Origin: Asterias rubens
Lineage: Eukaryota; Echinodermata; Asteroidea; Forcipulatida; Asteriidae
Assembly: GCF_902459465.1 (NCBI RefSeq)
Contig: NC_047075.1
Span: 11,153,119-11,217,118 of the forward strand
DNA: 64,000 bases
Direction of reading: 5' to 3'
How positions within the stretch are numbered: the stretch's first letter is position 1; every line of letters starts with the position of its first letter. The notes under the pieces were generated by a model. The model did no database searches. It was not told the DNA's origin and saw only the letters and a program-made list of their open reading frames with translations. A program made the translations under genes and the position numbers. Positions 10,890-23,300 of this stretch are shown here, piece by piece.

Positions 10890-11619
10890 AGCAGTCTCAG
10901 TATCATGAAGTCTAGTATGTTTAGTACAATTATGCAGATGTTAGTCTTGGACTGACTTAGACTTGACTCAAGTCCCAATCCCGTGCCATCGCCAGAACAC
11001 TAATGTTTTGTGATGCTATGCATTCCCCAACCTGTTTTGTTGACCGTGCGGCGATCGAGCGCGCACTGTACTGTATAAAGGCCCAGTCCCACTAGGGATG
11101 TACCAGAACGTAAACGAAAGAACGTACGGAAACCTAAATAGGACGTATGGTAAATGCTCTGGCGTGTAACCAGAATTTTGATTGGTCACTCGGTACTCTT
11201 GCACCAGCAGCACTGCCTGTCCCCTCATTACTGGAACGTATGCAAATCTTTATTGTCCGAGAGGCGGTCTGAAGGGCGCACCACGACCAGGCCCAGATTA
11301 ACCTGTAGCCCTATTGTCCAGTTGTGGCACACAAAGGATAGGCATACCTCCTGACAGAAGAGATAGTCGTGTGCAGTGGGACAGGTTAGAGCCCACGCAC
11401 GCGTGTAACCACATGAGGTTTGTTCAACCCGCCAAATTGAATTAAGTAAAGTGTGGAATCTCATGAACTTTTTCGCACTATAGTTATTCCCGGAGAACCT
11501 TTGGTCGATCTTTTTAAACATAACACAAGCTCTTTTCACACCATAAGTATTTCCTTGGGTTTGATCTAAGTGTGAAACGGCCGTGCATATTCCTTTGAAA
11601 TAGTGCTCCCGGAAGTTAC
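10890..11619. other. Gene-free stretch
   Basis: No convincing gene. The 155-codon open frame on the minus strand (11228-11695) runs into a MITE fragment and has no domain features, so I treat it as chance. Confidence 0.4.
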
Positions 11620-11700
11620 CTATATAAAATGGGATATGTTGGGATACACCAAGTGAGAATACTGGTCTTTGACAATTACCAAACGTGTTAAACACCTTTA
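11620..11700 (+). mobile_element. MITE family 1, right-end fragment
   Basis: Contains GATATGTTGGGATACACCAA, GTGAGAATACTGGTCTTTGA, CAATTACC and a degraded right end, the same order as in full copies. About 80 bases are recognisable. Confidence 0.6.
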
Positions 11701-12037
11701 ACTATTTAGGGTAGAATGTAAATGTACACCCCACAAACACCCAACCCCCACTCAAGTATCTAAGGAGCTGAATGCACATTCCGATTTTCTCAGGGGAGTC
11801 AAGGGCTGTTTTAGAAGCAAAACTCGGATGTAAAATCTCCTAGGAATTGAATATTTGAAGTTAAAATTTAAACATTACTTCCTCGAGAAAACAAAACAAT
11901 GGTCTATTAAGAGGTCACATGCACGAAACGAAGATACATGGCTAAAGAGAGGGAAACAATAATATTTCCCTTCGCCATTTGTAAACGCGTCTATACCACA
12001 GGGATTAGGCTATTATTTAGAAAGAAAACCACATAGC

Positions 12038-12161
12038 GCAGATTCCACGAACCTGTACCCAACTGCTTAAGTCCACTTACGCAAGGTTTATGGCGCAAGT
12101 TGCTCTATAAACATTGCGCAAGTGGACTTTACGAGGTTGCGCAAAGTTTCGTGAAATCTGC
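12038..12161. mobile_element. Small foldback (hairpin) element, ~124 bp
   Basis: Outer arms GCAGATTCCACGAA and TTCGTGAAATCTGC pair. Inner arms AAGTCCACTTACGCAAGG and GCGCAAGTGGACTT also pair, with GCGCAAG blocks in between. Almost the whole element can fold on itself. No coding capacity. Confidence 0.7.
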
Positions 12162-13265
12162 TGCAGGTAAAGTTATGTACTAAGTCTCAACTGCACGGCC
12201 CTGCCTTCCACTGATGTATGCGTCTTCTGTAACCATTCTCTGCTAACTGTGACAGTGCCGAATTGTATCGCTATCTGTGTGTGCTAAGCACGCCTTGAAA
12301 CCTTGAGTACGCACGCGAACAAGCAAACAATTCCCCGCTTACTCGTACAAATATGATTGACGTAAGCGCAGATACCCTTGCCTACGTCAGTAAAACGCCC
12401 GTGAGTGAAACAAACACATGTTACTATTCGAGGTAAACTTTAAAATTGTGTTGCTTAACAACAAAATTGATTGTGTATATTTATTGCTTAATCTGTCGCT
12501 CCTGTTTTGTAACACTATAACATCGAACAACCTTGTCCAGCCTGTTTCCTCTGCACAGCGAAGGCATCTAGACACAACAAAAGAGCCACTCAAGCTTCCT
12601 CTAATCCGCCTCAGCGTTATTAAATAAGCGTTTCGTATGAAACAGGTTAGGTTTAGATCTTAAAGGTACAACAGTATTTTTTAGAACAGATACACACATC
12701 GTAAACAGCTAAAGATATTTAAATGTTTTCTCAACTAAAGATACTAAGTAAAATCATAGTTGATGAGATGGTTTGGTAACACGTCATAAGAGTCGATTGT
12801 GGACGGTGAATTTTATTCGCAACATTAACTAATAGATGGGTACCTTTTGAAAAATAAGTTGATGGAAGTCAACAGAAAAGCAGTAGTAGGATGACTGTGA
12901 ATTAAATCCACATTATCGATACCAAAACTTCACGCTAACATAATGTTTATCTCGGTTTTGAAACAAGAGTGGATGGTATTGATCGGTTGGGCATTGGAAG
13001 CGTTGTCTGTGAACTGTTTGTTTGTGCTCACAAAATGATACCATAGTAGTAAAGTTTGTTACTGTTGTTCCAAACCTCAGTGATGAAGTAAAATGGTCAA
13101 ACCGTAGTAGGGTTGTTTGTACACTTGGCTGATATTAAATCAGATGCTGGTGTGGCTTGATAATAGCTCTGTTTCAGAGTGGTTCAGACAGTAAAGGGGT
13201 TGACTGTGAACTGTGTTAATGCATTAATTTCGTGGCACCATAAAGTAGACTCGTATAGTTAAGCT
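12162..13265. other. Gene-free stretch
   Basis: AT-rich, with no long open frame of credible composition. Contains another CGTAAGCGCAG-type motif near 12360. The 68-69-codon frames on both strands at 12387-12627 overlap each other and resemble nothing known to me. Confidence 0.4.
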
Positions 13266-13269
13266 AAAT

Positions 13270-13560
13270 AATGGTCTACTCTCTAAAATGTAAAAGAGTG
13301 TAAATCACTTTTTGAAGAGCCATAATTATAAGAAAAAACTCCTTTTCGAGTGGTCTTCCACTCTTTGAGACTGAAGTTTGCATCTTTTTGAGTGATTTTT
13401 CACTCTGTCCTGGAATGAAACTCTTCTAAAAGAGTGAAATAACTACCACCCTTTTTTAAGAGCCGTATGAGAGACAACTCGAAATGTAAAGAGTAGTTTC
13501 AATCACTCTTTACATTTAAGAGAGTAGTAATTGATGAGAGTAGTTGGTATTATGCTATTG
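13270..13560. repeat. Cluster of palindromic ACTCTTT/AAAGAGT motifs
   Basis: Repeated short palindromes such as ACTCTTCTAAAAGAGTGAAA, ACTCCTTTTCGAGTGGTCTT and GTAAAGAGTAGTTTCAATCA occur within about 290 bases on alternating strands. The block can fold into several stems. It is probably a decayed foldback repeat upstream of the exon at 13931. Confidence 0.5.
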
Positions 13561-13930
13561 ATGGGAACATATTTTGTGTGTATTTATTATTATTCCCCGT
13601 GCTTTAAACTTGTTCCCAGTCTACGCCATAGAGCAACTGGTGCTTGGTGCCACGTCAGCAGCAAACGCTTATTAAATTTTGACGCTTTAATATAATTTGA
13701 TTTTGTTCACTTGGCTGGAAATGAAAAGGCAGTGACGAAGAAGTGAAACCACGACGCCCTTGGTGGGAAAACTCGGCCATTGCTAATCATCAGATCAATC
13801 AAGAGTGAACTGAGGAAGTCAACGCTACCGCTGACAAATTTGAGTTGCTGTTTGTGTCTCAAGATTATTGCACCGTGTTTCAAGACTGTCGAACAATCTT
13901 ACTCATGGTGACAATTAAACAGTTTTAAGT

Positions 13931-13976
13931 ATGAAGATTTTGCTGCTAATCGGATTCCTGGTGTGGTGTACTGAAG
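13931..13976 (+). CDS. Candidate signal-peptide exon of the discoidin gene
   Basis: An ATG opens a 15-codon exon (MKILLLIGFLVWCTE plus one base): lysine, a hydrophobic core and a small C-terminal region, typical of a secretory signal peptide. It ends at AAG|GTTGGT in phase 1. The discoidin exons from 32433 need a phase-1 partner, and splicing to 32433 or to 31206 keeps the frame open. The intron would be about 17-18 kb and would include a LINE and, on the other strand, a transposase-like pseudogene. A competing donor four bases later would give phase 2 and would not fit. The exon itself is a good signal-peptide candidate; its link to the discoidin gene is inference. Confidence 0.45.
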
Positions 13977-14554
13977 GTTGGTGAAAGTCTTTCCCTTTTT
14001 ACCATATTATTGTTAAATTGGTGCATCGTCGTTGACTGCTGGCTGGTCATGAATTTGTTTTGTACAGGTTTTCTCTGCCAATGTCAACAGAAAATGTGTT
14101 GTTAACGATGGCGCTGTCAAATATATATATATTTGTTTGTTTCACTTTTATTTGAACGATGTCTGGTATCACAATTCCTTCAAATTTATTTAAAATAGTG
14201 TATTAAATTATAATAAAACATTAAACAGAAATATATGAACGGAAAAATTTTCACGAAAACGTTGAATGCACCAATGTCTAAATTATGTATACATCTAATG
14301 ACAAGAGAGTGAATTTGAATCCGTGTTATTACAATTTAAATACTATTTGGGGTTGTCCGATTCGGAATTGGAAGTTTTCTGTTTGGCAATTAAAAAAAAG
14401 TCCAATGATTGAAACAACGGCTCAATCAAAACTGAATGAACCGTGAACTCGTTTTCTTTCTTAAAATCAAGCAGTAGAAACTGGCCAACCATTGTGTTTG
14501 ATTGCAAAGGCTTTCTTTGCGTTATACTAAACAGAAAAAGGAGAACATGAAAAC

Positions 14555-15100
14555 TAACTTGCCAGGAAAATCTATATTACAATTTTGTGTGTGTTCAATC
14601 CTGTTTTATGTCTATCTTAATTTATTTTTCCGGTGTACAGCCGACGTATTTTATACACTTGTTTTGGCCAGTCAGACTACACAGTAATTTAACACAGGTC
14701 GAGTTGGTACCATCCTTGCATAATGCAACGCTTATAACACTCAATTAAAACTAAATAGCCAGGAAAACCTACAACTAGTACAAGTGTGGGATTTTACTCC
14801 ATTTTATTGTCTATCTTAACTAATTTCCCTGGTGTACGGCAGTCAAATTACACGGTAATTTCACAATGTTCGAGTTGGTACCAACCTTGTTTAGGAAGTG
14901 TGTATAATACTTAAGGAAAACTAAATGGCCAGGAAAACCAATACTACAATATTTTGTTTTCAGTCCAGTTATTATATATCTTAATTTATTTGCCTGGTGA
15001 ACGGCCACCGTCTTACAGTCTTTCATGGCAGTCAAACTACACAGTAATTTCACAAACGGGTCGAGTTGGTCCAATATAATCTTACTAGTGAAACGCGTAG
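14555..15100 (+). repeat. Diverged ~170-195-bp tandem repeat, three copies
   Basis: Copies marked by GCCAGGAAAAC at about 14561, 14757 and 14928 each continue with TATCTTAATTTATT, a GGTGTACGGC block, GCAGTCAAACTACACAGTAA and GGTCGAGTTGGTACCA. The copies are clearly related but diverged. Confidence 0.8.
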
Positions 15101-15106
15101 TATACT

Positions 15107-15273
15107 AAGGGAATCAATGTGTGGTGAAGAGGTTTTCAACTAGTGGTTAAAACCCGCGCCGAGGCCTAGAATTTATAATTTTACCGAGACGAAGTCGAGG
15201 TAAATTATCAAGAACCAGGTCTCGGCGGGTTTAAACCACTAGTTGAAAACCGATTCAACACACTTTGATTCCC
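15107..15273. mobile_element. Foldback element, ~167 bp
   Basis: The left arm GGGAATCAATGTGTGG...TTTTCAACTAGTGGTT pairs with the right arm AACCACTAGTTGAAAACC...CTTTGATTCCC. The inner TTTACCGAGACGAAGTCGAG region is the turn. Partial relatives occur at 32790-32900 and 33058-33096. Confidence 0.75.
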
Positions 15274-15738
15274 ATTCATAAATACATTTTCGGTCAAAAA
15301 ACATCAACACTTGTTGGTTAAAATAAATGCAAACATTATAATTATTCAATGATTTATTTCAACACAACACCCCTCCAGCTATGAAATAGTTAGGCCCTCG
15401 GTCCGATCGGGTAAACAACTCCTTGGGGAATATTGTGGGCGTACCGCGTATCGCGTGACGTGGTACAACTGTCCCGGTCGTTGCTCTCGACCAATAGGAA
15501 TGAAGGAACTGTCTTACGCATAGGTGCAAACGCGCGTGTCACGCCCATGTTATAACACTTTTTACTGGTGTTATATCATCCGTTCAAAAAACACCTCGTG
15601 ATGCCTCTTACACCAATCAGAATGGATAAATTGTCTTAGGTATTTATGAATATATAATAATAACACAGTGTGCCACAAACCTTTGAAGGTTCCGGTGCTC
15701 ACTCTCCGTATATAAACTAGCCGAGAGCTTGTCCAAAC
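15274..15738. other. Gene-free stretch
   Basis: No coding signal. Contains CG-rich patches (GCGTGACGTGG, AACGCGCGTGTCACG) but no recognisable element. Confidence 0.4.
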
Positions 15739-16125
15739 TTAAAGGCAGTGGACACCATTGGTAATTACTCAAAATAATTATTTGCATAAAACCTTTCTTG
15801 ATGACGAGTAATGGGGAGAGGTTGCTGGTACAAAACATTGTGAGAAACAGCTCTCTCTGAAGTGACCTAGATTTCGGGAAAGAAGTAATTTTCCTCGAAT
15901 TTGATTTCGAGACCTCGGATTTAGAATTTGAGGTCTCGAAATCAAGAATCTGAAAGCACACAACTTTGTGTGACAAGGGTGTTTTTTTCTTTCATTATTA
16001 TCTCGCAACTTTGATGACCGATTGAACTCAAATTTTCACAGGTTTGTTATTTTACGCGTATATTCAGATACACCAACTGCGAACGCAAGTCTTTGACAAT
16101 TACCATCGGTGTACACTGCCTTTAA
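15739..16125 (+). mobile_element. MITE family 1, full-length copy
   Basis: Starts TTAAAGGCAGTGGACACC and ends GTGTACACTGCCTTTAA, with the central GAGACCTC...GAGGTCTC stem and the CACACAACTTTGTGTGAC stem. Open frames on its minus strand (110 and 76 codons) recur in other copies and are element translations, not genes. Confidence 0.9.
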
Positions 16126-18354
16126 AGCTTCATCACACTCAGTTCGTGTAAGCTACTAATTGATATTCAAAAGTCGATGACCAGAAATACATTTGGGTAA
16201 ACAGAATCATACCAAAGGTAGACAAATCGTCAGCGGCCCCACGAAGTGACACGAATGTCAAAAGGAGGGAAACTAACAATTATGAGAAAAACGACTTTGA
16301 ACGACATGCACTTTTTAAAAACTGTTTTTTAATTGCATTTTATAGTCGCACCATTACAATTTTAACACGAACTTGAAGCGTATGAGTCAGAATACCTATT
16401 TATCTCACTATTTAGCTTCATTTCTGTTTAAATAAAGCGTTATTGGTTCTGAAAGATTCATCTCAGTTCGTGAAAACGCGAAACCCGGATTTTGACATTC
16501 GCGCGCAGTTGGTGTCACTTCGTGAAAACGCGAATCCAGGATTCTGACATGTGCGTGCAGTTGTTGTCACTTCGTGAAACCGCGAAGATGCGCGTAACCA
16601 AATAGCATGTTGCGCCGAACACCATCGTAAAAACTGGTACCCGCTGCGCTAAAAATAGTTTTTCTCTCAGTCATTAACAAAATGATAAAAGTATAGTTTG
16701 AAAGACAAACACTTCTAAAAAGCGTTTTTTTTTTATTGCAATTTTTAGTCGCATCATTATAATTTCAACACGTACTCCAAGTAATATGAACCAATATACT
16801 TATTTGTCTCATCATTTTGCTATATTTGTGTTTAAATAAAGCGTTATTGGCTCTGAAAGATTTGTGTCACTTAGTGAAAACGCGAAACCCGGATCCTTAC
16901 ATGTACGCGCAGTTGGTGTCACTTCGTGAAAACGCTAAGATATGCGTAATCACAATGGTATGTTACGCCGATCACCATCGTAAAAACTGGTACCCGCTAC
17001 CTTAAATATATTTCTCTCAAATTCACCAAAAACAATGATACAATTATAGTTTTATGATTATAACAAATATTTTCAATAGATTATTGAATGTACTATTTTT
17101 TAGACATAGTTTAACAAAAGTGAATCAATTCAATTGTTAAATAAATAATGAAACAAACACTTCTCAAAGTCATTTTAAGCTACACAATGCTGTGCTTCTG
17201 GTTTTCTTTTTATTGGATAAACACAACAAATTAATCACAGAATAAATATTATATTAGGATTGGAAAAAAAATTGTTAAATAATCAATTAAGATTATCCCG
17301 AAGACAGTTACAAGTTAAACTTTTTATATTTTCAAGATGTTGGCTTATTAAACCATACAAAAATATCACACTGAGTTTTGGTGATGAACTGACATATTAA
17401 TTACTAATTAAAAAACATATTTGTAAACATGTTCTCACACTCATCTGTTTTCATGAAACTGCAGCAGACCTTCATACTAGATTGTTTTGCCACTAGGCAT
17501 GTTTCACATCTACTAATAATGATAATAATGATAATAATAAGATCAATCTTAGCTCTAAGAGAGAGCCATAACATTTTGTCTTTGGTGCAGAATGAGGAAT
17601 GCTTCGAAAAATGATGATTTTCATGACTTATCAATATCTGTTTCTAGCATGTTACATTATTAGCACCTCAAACAAAAATCACTTGTTAAATACATATGAA
17701 ACATTGCTTCATTTCATTCATGCACTCATAATTATAACAACCTTGGTTTAATGATAAAACAAAATAATATTTTGACATAAACAAACATTTTTCATAGAAA
17801 ATAAATTGAATAAAAAGAGCAGTTTGAATTGCAAGTGAAACGAGCAGAGTTTAAAAAAATAAATCAGAATCAGTTGGCAGGCAGTTAAAAGCTCTACTTA
17901 TTTCAATAAGGGTCTTGTTCTCCTGAACAAGTAAAGTTTTATGCTGATCATTCTATTTGCACTGTGAAATCGAGATTATCGCCAGAGTCTATTGTATGAT
18001 CTTAACTTACTTTTTAACATCTGGGATATTATCACAGTTAAGTTTATGGGTGTGGGTAACTGTATGTGCTACTGTTAAATGTTTCTTTATATAAGTTGTC
18101 TTGGACATGTTTAAAACTAGGCAGTTTTTCTACCACACACTTACTTTATTTTGATAAAGAGCTGAATACAAATAAGTTTCCATTTGTGCCAGTCATCAAT
18201 AATTGCCATGTAGTTTGCTAATAAAGATTGCGAATGGTTGGAGAGCCAGGATAGACCCAGGAAGTACCCCCTTACCCAGTGGTAGCACACTGAACAGGTA
18301 AACTAGATTGTGTTCAGAAGAAAAGCGATTGTGGTTTATATCAGTCCATAAATA

Positions 18355-20819
18355 TTGAGCAAGCTGCCCACTGGTGGCTGGAAGATGGGGGTCGTCTCGA
18401 TGGGCTGTTCTTTAGGGGATCTCAATATAAACTTACTTAAAAGTGATTCCCATAACCCAACTCCCGAGTTTTTGGATATCTTATATTCACACTCCTTTCG
18501 CCCCACTGTAGACAAACCAACAAGAATAACGTGCAATTCAGCTACTCTTATTGACAACATTTTCACCAACAGCGTAGACTCTCATCAGGCAGAAATTATT
18601 ACTTCAGGTCTTAGTGATCATTTGCCAATTGTATTGTTCGGTCCCAGTTTTGTTAAAGTTAAAAACTCAAATATGTTTTATTGGAAACGGGATACCAGAG
18701 ATCGAAATGTCTCCTTCATGAAACGTGAAATGGACACAATCCAATGGGATGAAATTGTTAATACTGAAGATGTAAATGAATGTTACTCCCGGTTTGTTAC
18801 AAAACTAAATGAAGTGTTTGATAGATATGTTCCATATAAACGATTCAAATGTAAGAAATCAGTGTGCAATCCCTGGATGACCAAGGGTCTGTTGAAATCA
18901 ATCAGAAGAAAACACAAGTTGTATAAATGCTATCTCCGAAACCCAAATGAATCTAACAAAAGAAAGTATGATAAATACAGAAACAAGTTAACAACTGTAA
19001 TTAGAGAAGCGAACAAGATTTATTTCACTGCTTCCTTTGATAAGGAAAAAGGTAATATTAAACAAACATGGAAAATGATCAATAATGTTTTGAACAAAAG
19101 AAGTAAAAAGCCGCCCGGTTCTGATTCATTCCTTGTCAATGGTACGACCGTAGACGACCCAAGACACATTGCTGGGCATTTTAACGACTTCTTTACTAAT
19201 ATTGGTCCTAACCTGGCATCAAAGATTCCGGATTCAAGACTAAACCCCACTGATTTTATCGAAGGTGATTATCCTAATTCTCTTTTTATTACCCCTATAA
19301 CTAAAAGTGAACTTCTGAAGTGTATTGATGGTTTATCGTCTAACAAAAGTCCTGGCCATGATAAATTAGACATCTATCTTATTAAAAAGACTGGCACCAT
19401 TATTGCTGGGCCGTTTCTGAAAATATTTAACCTATCGCTGGAGTCAGGAATTGTGCCACATGATTTTAAGAAGGCTAAAGTTATTCCTTTGTATAAAAAT
19501 GGTGACCCTAAATTAATATGCAACTACCGCCCTATTTCTATATTACCATGTCTCTCCAAATTGCTTGAGCACATGGTTGCTAATCGTCTTAATACCTTTA
19601 TAACTAAGTATACTATTCTGCATAACTCCCAGTATGGTTTCCGTGCTAACTTCTCAACCCAAACGGCACTTATAGACCTTGTTGACAAAATCAGTTCGTC
19701 TATTGATAAATGTAACCACACTATAGGATTGTTCTTGGACCTTTCAAAGGCATTCGACACTATTGATCATGTTATCTTACTTTCAAAGCTTGAGAGGTAT
19801 GGAATTAGGGGAAAGGCCTTGGACTGGTTCAAAAGCTATCTCTCTGATAGGAAACAATTCGTTCATTGGAAAGATTATGACTCTACATCTAAAACTATTA
19901 AATGTGGCGTACCTCAAGGCTCAATTCTAGATCCAATACTCTTTCTCTTACATATAAATGATATCTGTAATTCTTCGAAATTGTTATCCTTTATTCTTTT
20001 TGCCGATGACACCAATGTTTTCTTTAGTCATAGTAACTTAAAGGAGGCAATTTCAGTAATAGACTCAGAACTGCATAAGGTTTCATTGTGGTTTAAATGT
20101 AACAAATTATCAATTAATGAAAAGAAAACTTGCTTTATGTTATTTTCAAATATATGTAAAGATGACAACATCAATATTTATATAAACAACTCTAAAATAA
20201 GCCAAGTTAATTCTTTTAGATTTCTAGGTGTTATAATTGACAGCAACCTTACATGGAAGTCTCACTGCCAAAAGATTCACACATCAGTTTCTCAAATTCT
20301 GGGTGTTCTACGTAAACTTAAACTTATTCTGCCAAGCAATGTGCTTTTCTCTATTTATAATACGCTGGCATTGCCCCACTTTCAATACGGGATTCTAGCC
20401 TGGGGAAATACTTATGCTTCTTTCCTGAACAAGCTATTAATCGTACAGAAGAAATCCTTGAGAGTTATAGCCAGTTCTAGCTTTAGAGAGCACACTGCAC
20501 CCCTTTTCAAGCAATTTAAAACACTCGATATTTTAAACTGTATAAATATCATCTTGGGGTCCTTATGTTTAAGTTTGAATTTAACTTGTTACCAGGTAAC
20601 ATAAGACTCCTCTTTACACGAAATATTGACATCCATTCACATAACACTAGATCAGCTACTAAAATTCATATTGGAAAGGCTCGGACCACTTTATTTATGA
20701 AAACAGTCAGACATCAAGGCCCCCTACTCTGGAATCAGCTCACCCCAATACCTTCATTTAGAACTGTGCACAGCTTCAAAAAATACATGAAAAACCGACT
20801 TATAACCAGTATCGTCTAA
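18355..20819 (+). pseudogene. Non-LTR retrotransposon (LINE) endonuclease-reverse transcriptase, truncated and frameshifted
   Basis: The 749-codon frame starts inside the apurinic-type endonuclease domain: GDLNIN at residues 21-26 and SDHLPI at 87-92 are its C-terminal motifs, so the first part of the endonuclease is missing. The reverse transcriptase follows, with NYRPISILPCLSKLLE, LDLSKAFDTIDH, GVPQGSILDP and the catalytic FADD at residues 549-552 (19999-20010). The first frame stops at 20602-20604. The remaining C-terminal tail (HNTRSA, LLWNQL, SFKKYMKNRL) continues in another frame from about 20570 to 20819, so there is one frameshift. The motif spelling fits the CR1/L2/jockey-like group of LINEs; I cannot fix the clade. 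It copies its RNA by target-primed reverse transcription. The upstream ATG is only the first in the open frame. Confidence 0.9.
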
Positions 20820-21241
20820 AATGACACCACCTGTAACTACACGCGTACCATGATTATCCATTCCAATTTATCTAGTTTTGTAATTTCCTAAATAATGTTC
20901 TGGTAATTTTCCTTTTTGTTATCAACTCTCAATATGTATTTATGGCTGCATAGCAAACAATTTTTTTTCAAAACAGTTCAATTACAAACAATCTTTGTTT
21001 TGTGTCATTTTTGCTGTGTGCGCTATACCTTTCACCGTACCTTAATTTCAATAAATCAATATTGTTATTTTTATAAACTAAAACCTATTAATTTACATTA
21101 TAAAGGGTCCAGGCTCTGTAAAAGCCCAGGCTTTTTCCCGGTGCCCTCCTCTTATCACTCGTTGTTCTTATTTCTTGTATGTTTAGTGATTATTTGTTGT
21201 GATATTTGGAAATAAAAAACAAACAAACAAACAAACAAACT
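20820..21241 (+). mobile_element. 3' untranslated region and tail of the LINE
   Basis: AT-rich sequence after the LINE coding end. It has a short GC stem (GGCTCTGTAAAAGCCCAGGC) and then GGAAATAAAAAACAAACAAA ending in a (CAAA)n tail at about 21217-21241, which marks the 3' end of the insertion. Confidence 0.7.
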
Positions 21242-23030
21242 TGTTTATCTGCAATCAGACACATTAAAACAGAAAAACAAGAAAATATGAATAATCGACA
21301 AACAACATTTTAAAATGTATGCAAAACCTATCACGAGTGAAAAACGATATCATTGTTTTACGTGTTCCTGTGTGCTTTCATATAATAGTCAGTAAACAGT
21401 GTAAAACACAAACTGGCTTTTAATTTATGTTCACATAGTTAAGTCGGGGGGGGGGGTTGTTTTCAAAATAAGACCATTCAGCTGTTGTAAACCCACAAAC
21501 TGAAGTCAACAGTTATGTACATGTAATAGACATGCAGCCAATGTCATGGTTACAAACCAGTATAAGTTATTGTTTTGCCCTCGTGCTCTTATGAAGTACT
21601 CATCTTCGGCTTGTCTCCGCTAAATTCCATGAAGTCCTTATATCTGCTGGGCCCAAAACTCACGACTAATTAAGATCCAAGACCAAGACCAAGGTCTGCG
21701 GAAATTAAACCTGAATAACAAAACAAATTCACAAAAATAAAAATAATTAAGAGTTTTCTGTGTAAGTTTGTCATTTCACTTGAATTAAATATAAAGGTAC
21801 ACCCTTGTACAACCTACAGTTACGTATGTCCACAATTATTAAAGACTGGACACTAGTCCATTTTGGAATACAGGAGAAAACAAAAACATTTGTAAATTTA
21901 ATGTGAAAAAAATCTTGACAGCATTAAATGGAATGAATAACTGACACTGCAATAAAAGTCATATTCATAACGAAGGTAAAGTAACGTCTTAAAACATTAT
22001 TAACATACCTTTTGGGGGATGTAAAGTGAAGCCATTCCGTGTGTAGTATTACATATGTGCACTTTGCAGAACCTATACAAAAATAATTACAAAAAAAATT
22101 AAACTGTTATGCCCTACTAAATTAAATAAAAAAATGGAATTGAATCATCAAAGGTTTCCACAATGTATCAATGCAAATGAGTGATATTAATGACAAACCT
22201 AAGTACTACCAATTTTGTTTTTCTACTACTGTACACTTTACTACTGTAGGACGGTCCACACTAGAAACTAGTTATTGAAAGGGGGGTTAACCAATGTCAT
22301 AATCATGGAGGTTCGAATCCCCCAACCAAGCCAACATTAAATTAATTAAACAGGGCAACATAGAGCTGTCAGTTTCATCAGACGTCATTTATCATACAAA
22401 ATTATTGCCATGATTGGTGAGTCGGTGATTTTTTTTATATTAATTAACTATAATAAATATTACTCTATCTACTCTATTTAATAATGTATGGACACCATAC
22501 TGTTACTACCACTACACTAGTGCATAAATATAGAGGAACATCGTGGAGGGAGGAAGTATGGAAACACATACAACAACACTGTCCTGCTGTAATAAACTAG
22601 TAACACAAACATTTTATTGTATGTTTGCTGCCTGCATACCGTATGCAGTAAGTTACATGTACATGAGTTATGTTACATGAGTTATGCGTACGAGTCTACG
22701 AGTTTTACGACTCACGAACGAAGGCATATTTCTAATTGCTGGTATTTCTATATTAGGCTGTTTTAATCTTACCACTGAATGAAGTACAATGGTCTATAAA
22801 TTATAAAGGGTACTTTTACGTTTGTTTCAAGACTTATTTTCACTCGTTAATTTACAAAAAGTAAAAAAAAACATCGTTCAGTACTGACTAAAATCACCAT
22901 ACACAACACGTTACAGCCTGCAAGCCTTCCATATGATTTGTGTGTTGCCAAGCGGACAATGCACATGCGCGCAGCTCTTGTCCCCACGAAGACGAACAAA
23001 ATGCGCATTTTGCAGCGTGAGGGTTCGATC
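21242..23030. other. Gene-free stretch inside the putative large transposon
   Basis: AT-rich with no credible open frame. Contains a G homopolymer at about 21446-21455, and an isolated B-box-like GGTTCGAATCC near 22311 without a matching A box. Confidence 0.4.
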
Positions 23031-23300
23031 AGATTTGGGGATGAGTTTAGTTTGTGTCACTTCGTGAAACCGCCGGGTGGGCGCGCGCCGTTTTAACGAA
23101 GTGACAGTTATCTTGGTGTCAGTTCGTGAAAACGCAAACAGCGGTTTTCGACATGTATGTTACAAAACGTTAAACCGTTAAATACCATGGCAACACTTTT
23201 TTTGACTTTTAAACTCAATGAGAATGAGGATTGAAAAAAATCCGAAAAGGGTTAATTTTTGACATTCGTGTCACTTAGTGGGACCGGTGACGAAATTTGA

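Larger units (their letters stand above)
16228..23296. mobile_element. Putative ~7-kb DNA transposon with inverted ends and subterminal repeats
   Basis: The left end reads CGTCAGCGGCCCCACGAAGT then GACACGAATGTCAAAA. The right end, read in reverse, is CGTCACCGGTCCCACTAAGT then GACACGAATGTCAAAA, so the termini form a ~36-base inverted repeat with few mismatches. Inside each end lie several copies of a subterminal motif (GTGTCACTTCGTGAAAACGC): at about 16500-16580 and 16860-16940 on the left and 23055-23140 on the right. No transposase frame survives between the ends; the only long frame is an inserted LINE. The target duplication is unclear. Two independently inserted related elements are an alternative. 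Confidence 0.55.

Noticed and set aside
11228..11695. 155-codon minus-strand open frame
   Set aside because: Its first part lies in a MITE fragment and the rest has no domain, no splice context and ordinary non-coding composition.
15644..16008. Minus-strand frames of 110 and 76 codons
   Set aside because: They lie entirely in a family 1 MITE and similar frames appear at most other copies of it.
22251..22330. tRNA-like GGTTCGAATCC block
   Set aside because: A B-box match stands alone; there is no A box at the right distance and no acceptor pairing.
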